Below, one piece after another: positions 26,056 through 32,341 of a stretch of DNA of 32,341 nucleotides. Source of the stretch: Comamonadaceae bacterium (GTDB taxonomy: Bacteria > Pseudomonadota > Gammaproteobacteria > Burkholderiales > Burkholderiaceae_C); contig JANXSU010000026.1 of the NCBI GenBank assembly GCA_025356545.1, forward strand, positions 1 to 32,341. The letters run 5' to 3'. The position numbers and the translations under genes were made by a program. The notes under the pieces were generated by a model. The model did no database searches and had not been told where the DNA came from. It saw nothing but the letters and a program-made list of their open reading frames with translations. Position 1 is the stretch's first letter. Each line of letters begins with the position of its first letter.

Positions 26056-26430
26056 ATGTCACGTATCGCAAAAATAAAAGCCTGGGCGCGTCAGATCAAA
26101 CGCGACGCTGTGGCCGTGTATTTGGCGGCGCGCGACCCCAGAACGCCCATGCTCGCCAAATGCTTGGCGCTTGCCGTCGCCGCTTATGCACTAAGTCCAA
26201 TTGACCTGATCCCTGATTTCATCCCTGTCCTGGGGTATTTGGACGACTTGCTGATCGTGCCCCTGGGCTTGTTGCTCGTCATTCGGCTACTGCCCCCACA
26301 AGTGCTAACGGAATCACGTGCGAAGGCCGATACGCTTCTTTCTCGCCCAAAAAGTTACCTCGCCGCAGCGCTCATGGTCGGCATTTGGCTGCTCTGCATC
26401 GTCGGCCTCGCCTACTGGTACTGGTCATAG
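26056..26430 (+). CDS. YkvA-like (DUF1232) membrane protein
   Basis: 124 residues from ATG 26056 (GAGGA at 26041-26045). The DUF1232 core is AAYALSPIDLIPDFIPVLGY followed by LDDLLIVPLGLLLVIRLLP, with conserved SPIDLIPD and LDD. A basic, amphipathic N-terminus precedes it, and a C-terminal transmembrane helix (LAAALMVGIWLLCIVGLAYW) ends the protein. The biochemical role of the family is not established. It follows the VOC gene by 22 nt and is convergent with ubiA. Confidence 0.88.
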   Translation: MSRIAKIKAWARQIKRDAVAVYLAARDPRTPMLAKCLALAVAAYALSPIDLIPDFIPVLGYLDDLLIVPLGLLLVIRLLPPQVLTESRAKADTLLSRPKSYLAAALMVGIWLLCIVGLAYWYWS

Positions 26431-26460
26431 CCCTGCACCACTGGGAAGATGGACGACAAC

Positions 26461-27321
26461 TCAGCGCCACCCCATCCCCAACACAACACCCAAAAACACC
26501 GTGAACCCCAGCCAGTGGTTCAGGCGAAACGCCTTGAAGCAACCCTCTCGCGTGCGCTCACGGATTAGTTGGTAGTGCCCAACCACCTGCCCAAGCGCCA
26601 AAGCAATTGCTATTAATAAAATAGCTGGCTGTGCTACTGAATAGAGGGCTAAAGCCCAAATTGACAGGTAAATCAGGTAGCTGACCAGCACCGCAGCTAC
26701 GTCGAAGCGCCCCAGCGTGATGGCTGAGGTTTTCATGCCGATGCGCAAATCGTCATCGCGATCCACCATGGCGTACTCGGTGTCGTAGGCCAATACCCAG
26801 AATAGGTTGCCCAGAAGCAGCAGCCAAGCCAGAGGAGGAACCTGTGACTGAACGGCGGCGAAGGCCATCGGGATACCAAAGCTGAACGCGACGCCCAGCA
26901 CCGCCTGAGGCATGGCAAAGAAGCGCTTGGCAAAGGGATAGGCGATGGCCACCGCCAGTGCGCCGAAGGACCAAACCACGGCAACCGCATTGGTCGTCAG
27001 CACCAAACCAAAAGCCAGCAGCGCCAACACTGCACCCAGACTCAAGGCCTCGCGCACCGACACCGCGCCGGTGGTCACCGGCCGCTGCGCCGTGCGCTTC
27101 ACATGGCGATCAAAATCGCGATCGGCCACGTCGTTGAGGCAGCAACCCGCGCTGCGCATCAGGATCGTGCCCAGCACAAACACCACCAGCAAGTGCCAGC
27201 CCGGAAAGCCGCCCGCCGCCACCCATAGCCCGCTTAGAGAAGGCCACAGCAGCAGCAGCCAGCCGGCAGGGCGGCTCCAGCGGATCAGATCAAGGTAGAG
27301 CGCCAGCTTGTCGAGCAACAT
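26461..27321 (-). CDS. ubiA: 4-hydroxybenzoate polyprenyltransferase
   Basis: Membrane enzyme that attaches the polyprenyl tail to 4-hydroxybenzoate in ubiquinone synthesis. 286 residues, about 8-9 helices. The two aspartate-rich motifs are intact: NDVADRDFD at 63-71 and [12 protein letters not shown] at 180-191, with RPVTTGAVS after the first. The ATG at 27321 overlaps the peroxidase stop by one base (TGATG), indicating coupling; a GTG just upstream (27324) is possible. Residues about 220-239 ([20 protein letters not shown]), a predicted membrane helix, are encoded by DNA matching a dispersed Comamonadaceae-type repeat. Confidence 0.97.
   Translation of the reverse strand: MLLDKLALYLDLIRWSRPAGWLLLLWPSLSGLWVAAGGFPGWHLLVVFVLGTILMRSAGCCLNDVADRDFDRHVKRTAQRPVTTGAVSVREALSLGAVLALLAFGLVLTTNAVAVVWSFGALAVAIAYPFAKRFFAMPQAVLGVAFSFGIPMAFAAVQSQVPPLAWLLLLGNLFWVLAYDTEYAMVDRDDDLRIGMKTSAITLGRFDVAAVLVSYLIYLSIWALALYSVAQPAILLIAIALALGQVVGHYQLIRERTREGCFKAFRLNHWLGFTVFLGVVLGMGWR
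26605..26663. repeat. Dispersed ~60-bp repeat (GCTATT...AATAGC family), copy 2, inside ubiA
   Basis: Plus-strand order: AATT, GCTATT (26609-26614), AATAA, AATAGC (26620-26625), TGGCTGTGCTACTGAATAGA, GGGCTAAAGCCC, AAATTG. This agrees closely with the recalled repeat (GCTATT-N5-AATAGCTGCTTGCGCTT....AAGGGCTA.AGCCC) and shares its dyad layout with the copy at 5010-5067. It is read without interruption as part of ubiA on the minus strand. Confidence 0.65.
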
Positions 27322-28217
27322 CACAAGCCCAGCTGTCGCAGGTCAAGCCGCCCGTCACGCAGCGGCGGGCACCAGAAATAGGCGCCGTTCAAAGGTTTCG
27401 AGAACTGAAAGATCGCATCCAGAATGCCATCCTCATGGCCCACCATGCGCCGCATCTGCGCTTCAAACGCGTCCAATGAGCCACCGAACGCCACAAACAT
27501 CAGACCCGCCTGGCGACCCAGCGCCCAAGGCATGGAGCGTCGCAACACAAAGGCTTCGGGCACAAAACTCTCTTGCGCGGTGCGTTTGACGTGCGCCGAT
27601 GGCGGCGCGTCGTCCAGCTCCTCGTTATCACGCCGGCGTCGGCCCACCGCTTGGTCCTGCGCCACCTCGCCCAGCGCGTCAAACGCCTCAAAGTCGTGCT
27701 GCCATTGCTGGACAGCCACAAAGCTCGCGCCGTCCAGGCCAGCACCCGCGCCCTGCACCAAGGCCGCGGCTTCAGCCGCCTCATCCTGCGGGTTTTCGGT
27801 GCCGTCTTCATAGCCGGTCAGGTCGCGGCCATGTCCGTTCGGCCCTTGGCCGTGGCAAAAAACCTCAACCGTGTGGCTCAGATGCAGTGCGGGAGAGACG
27901 GCCTGCTCAAGCCGGCGCGTCAGGTTCACCAGGTCACCCCGGTCGCTCCCGCGCAACCAGCACCACAGCGCAGCAGGTGAGAGGGGAACGACTACGTCTG
28001 CCCGCGACAGATCCGGCATGTCGCGCAGGCCCGGCACCGACGCGCCCAGGGCAGCCACTGCGGCAGGGCCCAGAGCCACCACCACGCCATCACCATCGAC
28101 CAGCGCGGCCAGGTGAGACAGCGCAGCGGGCAACGCTGCAGCCTGCGCCAGCGAGAAAAACAGGTGGCGCCCTTGGCTGGGAATAGGTTGCAGGATGCCT
28201 GCTTGTGCGTTCATCAT
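27321..28217 (-). CDS. Dyp-type heme peroxidase
   Basis: 298 residues of the bacterial DyP (YfeX-like) class. The distal GxxDG motif is GYEDGTENP at 135-143 with Asp138; the proximal heme-ligand His is most likely His209 in [15 protein letters not shown] at 226-232 supplies the conserved Arg226. No signal peptide or Tat motif, so it should be cytoplasmic. DyP enzymes use H2O2 to oxidise dyes, phenolics and porphyrins. It lies 21 nt after oxyR and overlaps ubiA, so OxyR probably governs it. Two adjacent ATG codons (28217 and 28214) can start it. Confidence 0.93.
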   Translation of the reverse strand: MMNAQAGILQPIPSQGRHLFFSLAQAAALPAALSHLAALVDGDGVVVALGPAAVAALGASVPGLRDMPDLSRADVVVPLSPAALWCWLRGSDRGDLVNLTRRLEQAVSPALHLSHTVEVFCHGQGPNGHGRDLTGYEDGTENPQDEAAEAAALVQGAGAGLDGASFVAVQQWQHDFEAFDALGEVAQDQAVGRRRRDNEELDDAPPSAHVKRTAQESFVPEAFVLRRSMPWALGRQAGLMFVAFGGSLDAFEAQMRRMVGHEDGILDAIFQFSKPLNGAYFWCPPLRDGRLDLRQLGL

Positions 28218-28238
28218 TGGATTTTTATCTCTATCGAC

Positions 28239-29186
28239 TCAAGACACACGAACCACCCCGGGCAATTCGCACGCGTAAATGGCGTTGCGCAGTGCGGCAA
28301 TCGCCTCATAACGGGTAAAGCTGCGACGCCACACCAGCACCACCCGGCGCGTAGGCGCATCGCCCGCAAACGGCAGGTACTTGATGAGCCGGTCATCTTG
28401 CCGTTTGGTCTTGGCCAACAACTCCGATTTCGGAATGCCCAAGCGCGGCACCAAGGTAACACCCATGCCAGCCGCAACCATATGTTTGATGGTCTCCAGC
28501 GATGAGCCTTCAAAACTCTTACGGATGCCCTCGACGTTGCTGGAAAAGCGAGCGAACTCCGGACACACCTCCAGCACATGGTCACGAAAACAGTGGCCTG
28601 TTCCCAGCAAGAGCATGGTTTCCTGTTTGAGCGCTTCAGTACTGATCGTGTCGTGCTGCGCAAGCGGATGATTCACCGGCACCGCCGCGTAAAACGGCTC
28701 GTCGTACAGCGGGGCGGTGGCCAGACCAGCGTCGGGAAAGGGTTCGGCCAAGATAGCGCAATCAATCTCGCCCATGCGCAGCATCTCCAGCAATTTGACC
28801 GTGAAGTTCTCTTGCAACATCAAAGGCATTTGCGGCGTGTGCGTGATCATCTGGCGCACCAGGTCTGGCAGTAAATAAGGGCCAATGGTGTAGATCACAC
28901 CTAGCTTGAGCGACCCGGCCAGCGGGTCTTTGCCACGCTTGGCGATTTCCTTGATCTGGCTGGCCTGCTCCAACACCGTCTGGGCTTGGCGAACAACCTC
29001 TTCGCCCAGCAACGTCACCGTGACCTCGTTGGCACTGCGCTCAAAGAGCTTGACGTCCAGCTCTTCCTCTAACTTTTTAACTGCCACCGACAAAGTCGGT
29101 TGTGAAACAAAACAAGCCTCCGCCGCCTTGCCGAAATGCTTCTCTCGGGCTACGGCAACGATGTATTTGAGTTCGGTTAGCGTCAT
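28239..29186 (-). CDS. oxyR: Peroxide-sensing LysR regulator OxyR
   Basis: 315 residues with a LysR helix-turn-helix (KAAEACFVSQPTLSVAVKKL, about 20-39). It has the two redox cysteines at the same numbers as E. coli OxyR: C199 and C208 in GTGHCFRDHVLEVC. The effector domain has IGPYLLPDLV and AAGMGVTLVPRLG. Oxidation by H2O2 joins the cysteines and switches on defence genes. It heads a packed set with the DyP peroxidase (21 nt) and ubiA. Confidence 0.96.
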   Translation of the reverse strand: MTLTELKYIVAVAREKHFGKAAEACFVSQPTLSVAVKKLEEELDVKLFERSANEVTVTLLGEEVVRQAQTVLEQASQIKEIAKRGKDPLAGSLKLGVIYTIGPYLLPDLVRQMITHTPQMPLMLQENFTVKLLEMLRMGEIDCAILAEPFPDAGLATAPLYDEPFYAAVPVNHPLAQHDTISTEALKQETMLLLGTGHCFRDHVLEVCPEFARFSSNVEGIRKSFEGSSLETIKHMVAAGMGVTLVPRLGIPKSELLAKTKRQDDRLIKYLPFAGDAPTRRVVLVWRRSFTRYEAIAALRNAIYACELPGVVRVS

Positions 29187-29243
29187 GGCGTGATTGTCTC
29201 AGGCTACGCCCATTCTGGCGCAACCCAGGCAATTAGCGCATGG

Positions 29244-29867
29244 TCAAGGTGCCGTGACCCGCAGTTGCAGCAAGCGCCGGGGCTCGGCGGTGGCCTCGCT
29301 GCCATAAGTGCCATAGCTGGTGCCCCCAGGCGTGCTCTTGCCCGTCACCGCCAATGTGACCCACTGACCCAGCGGGGCGCTGAGCGTTGTGCGCACCTGA
29401 TTTTGCGACTGGGCTGGCAGCTCGGGGCCGGTGCGGACGTCCACCTGTGACGATTGAACTTCGACCTCGACAGAGACTTCCTTCTTGCCGCCTGGCCAAC
29501 GCGGCAGCACCGTCAAGCGCTGGCCCACGTGCAGCCACGTCATCTGGTTGACGACGCCACCGCTGCGTTGATTAGGGTTTGGGGTGGATGCTACTGGGGC
29601 CGACGCTCCATGCTCAGCAGGCAGGGCCAGCACCGCTTGCACCCACTGCATGGGCAAGGTCTGCCCCATGCTCACACTGGCCGGACTGCCATTGCGCACC
29701 TGAATCTGTTGAGACTCAAAGGGGGGACGCGTTTGCGTGCTCACCACCATCGCACCGCTGCTCTCTTCTACCTGGCGTAACTCCAACCGCAAGTCGCGCT
29801 GGGGCAACTGTGCCAGCGCGGGCAGGGCAAAGAAGGAGAGCAAGACGGCAAGGACACGATGTTTCAT
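29244..29867 (-). CDS. Secreted hypothetical protein
   Basis: 207 residues with a clear signal peptide (MKHRVLAVLLSFFALPALA, cleavage before Gln20). The mature part is beta-strand-like, with LRLELRQVEE, IQVRNGSPASVSMGQTLPMQ and WLHVGQRLTVLPRWPG, and ends LLQLRVTAP. The central VRNGSPASVSMGQ resembles a domain seen in secretin-related proteins, where a bound-strand element repeats, but I cannot name a family with confidence. The protein is probably periplasmic. Fifty-seven nt upstream of oxyR on the same strand. Confidence 0.75.
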   Translation of the reverse strand: MKHRVLAVLLSFFALPALAQLPQRDLRLELRQVEESSGAMVVSTQTRPPFESQQIQVRNGSPASVSMGQTLPMQWVQAVLALPAEHGASAPVASTPNPNQRSGGVVNQMTWLHVGQRLTVLPRWPGGKKEVSVEVEVQSSQVDVRTGPELPAQSQNQVRTTLSAPLGQWVTLAVTGKSTPGGTSYGTYGSEATAEPRRLLQLRVTAP

Positions 29868-29968
29868 GGTTTAAATCATTCGGGCAGATCAGTTGATCGA
29901 CTGGCCCTGAGAATCACGCACCTGTCGCATGTCACAATTTACACAATCCCTCTACTTGAAAGCCCCCC

Positions 29969-31090
29969 GTGAGCCTGCTGTTTTCCCCCTATCTTTTGTC
30001 ATCTCCCAAGGGCGGTCTGACGCTGCCCAACCGCATCGTCATTGCCCCCATGTGCCAGTACTCGGCGCGCAACGGCGAAGCCACCGACTGGCACCTGGCG
30101 CACTGGACCAGCCTGCTCAACAGCGGAGCGGGTCTGCTGACGATTGAAGCCACCGCCATCAGCGCCGAAGGCCGCATCACCCCGGACTGTCTGGGCCTGT
30201 GGGACGCGCGCACCGAGCAAGCGCTGGGCGATACGCTCAAGCGCGCACGGGCCATCGCCCCCGCCATGCCGGCGTGCATCCAGCTCTCGCACGCCGGGCG
30301 CAAAGCCTCCAGCGCCACGCCCTGGCACGGCGGACAACTACTGGCGTTGGATCAGGGCGGCTGGCCCACGCTGGCCCCCTCAGACGTGCCGCAACTGAGC
30401 ACCGAGCGCCCACCCGCTGCCCTGACGTTGGCGCAAATGGCGCAGGTGAAAACCGACTTCGTGGTGGCTGCCCAACGCGCCCAGCGAATCGGCATTGACG
30501 CCATCGAACTGCACGCCGCGCATGGCTATTTGTTGCACCAGTTTTTATCGCCCCTCGCCAACCAGCGCACTGACGCCTATGGTGGCTCGACCGAGAACCG
30601 CATGCGCTTTCCGCTGGAAGTGTTTGTCGCCGTGCGCCAGGTGTTTGACGGCCCGGTGGGCCTGCGCGTGTCTGCGACTGATTGGGTGGAGGGTGCCTGG
30701 GACTTGGCCCAAACCGAAACCTTTGCATTGCAACTCAAGGCCCTGGGCTGCGATTTCATCCACATCTCCACCGCTGGGGTCTCGCCCTTGCAAAAAATTC
30801 CGGTCGGCCCGGCCTACCAAGTGCCGTTTGCACGCGAGGTGCGCAAGGCCTCCGGCCTGACGACCACCGCCGTCGGCCTGATCACCGAGCCACAGCAAGC
30901 CGAAGACATTTTGCAAGCCGGTGACGCCGACCTGATCGCCCTGGCCCGCGCCCTGCTCTACCGCCCGCGCTGGCCCTGGGAAGCCGCAGCCGCGCTCAAT
31001 GGCACGGTCAGCGCCAGCGCGCCCTACTGGCGCTGCTTACCGCGTGAAGTGCAGGCGATTTTTGGGGATATTCGGATTGGGCAGCGGTGA
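29969..31090 (+). CDS. Old Yellow Enzyme-type NADH:flavin oxidoreductase (YqjM/XenA-like)
   Basis: FMN-dependent ene-reductase with a TIM-barrel; reduces activated alkenes, nitro compounds or nitrate esters with NAD(P)H. 373 residues, GTG start at 29969. Markers of the thermophilic-like (YqjM/XenA) class: MCQYSA with Cys29 that tunes the flavin, HAGRKAS at 108-114, LHAAHGYLLHQFLSPLANQR at 181-200 with the substrate-binding His182/His185 and Tyr187, and DAYGGSTENRMRF. C-terminal GLITEPQQAEDILQ and ADLIALARALLYRP bind the FMN phosphate. Physiological substrate unknown. Confidence 0.95.
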   Translation: MSLLFSPYLLSSPKGGLTLPNRIVIAPMCQYSARNGEATDWHLAHWTSLLNSGAGLLTIEATAISAEGRITPDCLGLWDARTEQALGDTLKRARAIAPAMPACIQLSHAGRKASSATPWHGGQLLALDQGGWPTLAPSDVPQLSTERPPAALTLAQMAQVKTDFVVAAQRAQRIGIDAIELHAAHGYLLHQFLSPLANQRTDAYGGSTENRMRFPLEVFVAVRQVFDGPVGLRVSATDWVEGAWDLAQTETFALQLKALGCDFIHISTAGVSPLQKIPVGPAYQVPFAREVRKASGLTTTAVGLITEPQQAEDILQAGDADLIALARALLYRPRWPWEAAAALNGTVSASAPYWRCLPREVQAIFGDIRIGQR

Positions 31091-31109
31091 GCAGGCAGTC
31101 GGCATTCAG

Positions 31110-31367
31110 TTAGCCCGCCGCACCCGAAACCAGCGGAAATGCGACTGGATTTCGTATCGACTGCACTGATAAATCGACATCCAACCCTGGCCAATAGAGA
31201 TGGTCGGGGCTAGGCCATTGAACGTCTGATATTTGTTCGATGGTCCCCTTTCGAAACCAGGGGAATTGATCGAAGGGCACAAGCAGTTCCTCGTCGGCAA
31301 GCAGAAGCCAAAATCCGTGCTTCGAAATGTGGGTAACTTCAGCCGCCAAAGTGGTGGTTCCAGGCAT
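31110..31367 (-). CDS. DUF2442 domain protein
   Basis: 85 residues, with FWLLLADEELLVPFDQFPWF, then a WP-rich stretch (QWPSPDHLYWPGLDVDLSV). This is the DUF2442 pattern. A strong ribosome-binding site (AAGGAG, 8 nt before ATG 31367) sets the start, which overlaps the end of the DUF4160 gene by 29 nt. Such pairs are common neighbours in bacterial accessory regions, where a toxin-antitoxin or regulatory role has been suggested but, as far as I know, not proven. Confidence 0.8.
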   Translation of the reverse strand: MPGTTTLAAEVTHISKHGFWLLLADEELLVPFDQFPWFRKGTIEQISDVQWPSPDHLYWPGLDVDLSVQSIRNPVAFPLVSGAAG

Positions 31368-31578
31368 TTTGGATCTCCTTCAAGTGTGCATTCACAACGG
31401 TTTGCGCTTGCCGAATTTGCGTCGCAGAAAGACCAGTATGTTTAGCTAAAACCACCTGTGGTGTAAGCCAAAATTTTGCCTCGCCGTCAACGTGAGCAAC
31501 ATGCACATGAATGCGCGTCTCCTCCCGAGAAAAAAAGAAGAGGCGAAATTGACCGTCACGAACAATGGTGGGTGCCAT
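31339..31578 (-). CDS. DUF4160 domain protein
   Basis: 79 residues. APTIVRDGQFRLFFFSREET followed by RIHVHVAHVDGEAKFWL is the DUF4160 signature (family pattern PTI...YRFFFYS.E....HIHV....GEAKFWL). No ribosome-binding site is obvious upstream of the ATG at 31578. Partner gene DUF2442 overlaps its 3' end. Lies in an accessory stretch with an IS6 fragment. Confidence 0.8.
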   Translation of the reverse strand: MAPTIVRDGQFRLFFFSREETRIHVHVAHVDGEAKFWLTPQVVLAKHTGLSATQIRQAQTVVNAHLKEIQNAWNHHFGG

Positions 31579-31686
31579 GCCGGTACTGTAACCAACTTAC
31601 CATCACGCGCTGCGACGAGATTGATCGACCATCATGGCCAACCGGGTTCACCCCACACCGACAGACGTCGATAACTCTTCCGGCAG

Positions 31687-31968
31687 CTACTCCGCCGTTT
31701 GTAACGATTGGCGCATCGGTGACGCAGATTCCATGTCGGCACGGGACAAATACGATCCCACAATAGATGCCGGATATACGACAGCAGTCGCTACCCAGAC
31801 AGCCAAACTATCGGTCAGTTTCTTGCGCTTCGGGGGGAGTCCATATACGAGGGATTAGACCTGCGAAGGGGCACTGTGCCACTCAAGGAAATTTTCCACC
31901 TCTTCCGGCGATGCTTCAGATTGGACTTGGAGCCATCTTGACGAGGTATGGTGCCAAAGCCCCGACAT
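31687..31968 (-). pseudogene. Interrupted reading frame, possibly decayed membrane protein
   Basis: One frame runs from ATG 31968 (AGAGGA about 5 nt upstream) for 37 codons, with content such as LQVQSEASPEEVENFLEWHS, to a TAA at 31855-31857. It then resumes for ~55 codons, including PPKRKKLTDSLAVWVATAVV and YPASIVGSYL, a likely membrane segment, to TAG at 31687-31689. The protein-like content on both sides of the stop suggests a gene broken by a nonsense mutation. Alternatively the first part is an independent 37-residue gene. No family is recognised with confidence. Confidence 0.3.
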
Positions 31969-32190
31969 CAACGTCCTCTGGAGACGACCACTTTGCCTTT
32001 GTGAAGCAGTCGGTGTACGTGCATAGCTGCTTCAGCTGATCAAGGATGTCTGGGTGATTGGATTCTGGATCAACCAATGGGCGAAGCTCATCAAGGTTTC
32101 GCGCACCCTTCTGAACAAGTTCACCGAAGATCCAGAGTGTGTTCTTCTTCGTGTGGCTTCGGTACGCTTTCCACAGTTGCTGGACTTGGA
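31916..32190 (-). pseudogene. Gene fragment abutting the IS6 remnant
   Basis: About 90 codons with natural-looking protein content (KNTLWIFGELVQKGARNLDE, PLVDPESNHPDILDQLKQLC, SSPEDVDVGALAPYLVK) to a TGA at 31916-31918. It has no start of its own: the frame continues upstream into IS6 DNA in a frame not used by the transposase. This is best read as the 3' end of a gene whose 5' part was lost at the IS junction near 32188. Family not recognised. It overlaps the interrupted frame at 31687-31968 by 53 nt. Confidence 0.4.
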
Positions 32191-32341
32191 GTGATCGACA
32201 AAGACGCCACGCTCTTGCATCATTTCTTCCAAATGGCGCAAACTCAACGGGTAAGCTGCATACCAGCGGACGCATACCAGCATGACCTCAAGCGGGTAGT
32301 GCAACCGTTTGAGCACCCTGCGTAGCTCGCCTATCATTTGC
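32188..32341 (-). mobile_element. Truncated IS6-family transposase, N-terminal part
   Basis: From ATG 32337 the frame reads LKRLHYPLEVMLVCVRWYAA then YPLSLRHLEEMMQERGVFVD-HS, the highly conserved start of IS6-family (IS26/IS6100-like) transposases. After residue 50 (near 32188) similarity stops, where the next expected words would be TVHRWA. The DDE catalytic domain is absent. The final bases of the window (GCAAATG on the minus strand) recall the inner end of IS6 terminal repeats, so the element's edge may be only a few bases outside. Confidence 0.8.

Noticed and set aside
29891-29902. GATCAGTTGATC dyad upstream of the flavin oxidoreductase as an operator
   Set aside because: Arms are only 5 nt and no regulator gene is adjacent; it may be chance.
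32032-32337. Treating the whole 101-codon frame as one protein
   Set aside because: Only the first 50 residues are IS6 transposase; the rest is out-of-frame reading of the neighbouring fragment.

Overview
The window reads as a chromosomal segment of a betaproteobacterium in the Burkholderiales, most likely family Comamonadaceae (Rhodoferax/Polaromonas/Acidovorax-like). The reasons are the high-GC coding style, the many Bug-type solute receptors, the ribosomal protein sequences and gene order, and copies of two short repeat families that I recall as typical of Comamonadaceae genomes. No searches were run; assignments rest on motifs, length and gene context.

Layout. 1-2489: tail of a CoA-binding protein, a small hypothetical gene, hemE (heme synthesis) and a small membrane protein. 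2490-2854: an AT-rich gene-free stretch with three DnaA-box-like nonamers in front of priA (replication restart). 5080-9213: a minus-strand operon uraD - Bug receptor - uraH-like - AEC carrier, with a divergent LysR gene; this looks like a ureide/purine-breakdown locus. 9221-11452: rep helicase, carrying an in-frame repeat insertion. 11508-12476: a second Bug receptor. 12531-21577: a long minus-strand translation cluster (rplN-rplX-rplE-rpsN-rpsH-rplF-rplR-rpsE-rpmD-rplO-secY-rpmJ-rpsM-rpsK-rpsD-rpoA-rplQ) followed by an initiator tRNA and a perfect-palindrome terminator. It is driven by a near-consensus promoter whose -35 box overlaps the glpD stop codon. 21574-24764: glpK-glpD (glycerol use). 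24846-26430, plus strand: proC, a VOC-fold protein and a YkvA-like membrane protein. 26461-29867, minus strand: a secreted hypothetical, oxyR, a Dyp-type peroxidase and ubiA, tightly packed. 29969-31090: an Old Yellow Enzyme-type flavin oxidoreductase. 31091-32341: an accessory edge with a DUF4160/DUF2442 pair, decayed reading frames and a truncated IS6-family transposase head.

How the parts relate. The core is housekeeping: heme, ubiquinone, proline, glycerol, translation, secretion, replication restart. The catabolic island at 5-8.2 kb pairs the two enzymes that follow urate oxidation with two candidate transport proteins. Its UraH homologue lacks residues normally needed for catalysis, so its substrate is open. 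The most unusual features are two genes (rep and ubiA) that contain what appear to be dispersed repeats read in frame, and the DnaA-box cluster between hemE and priA.
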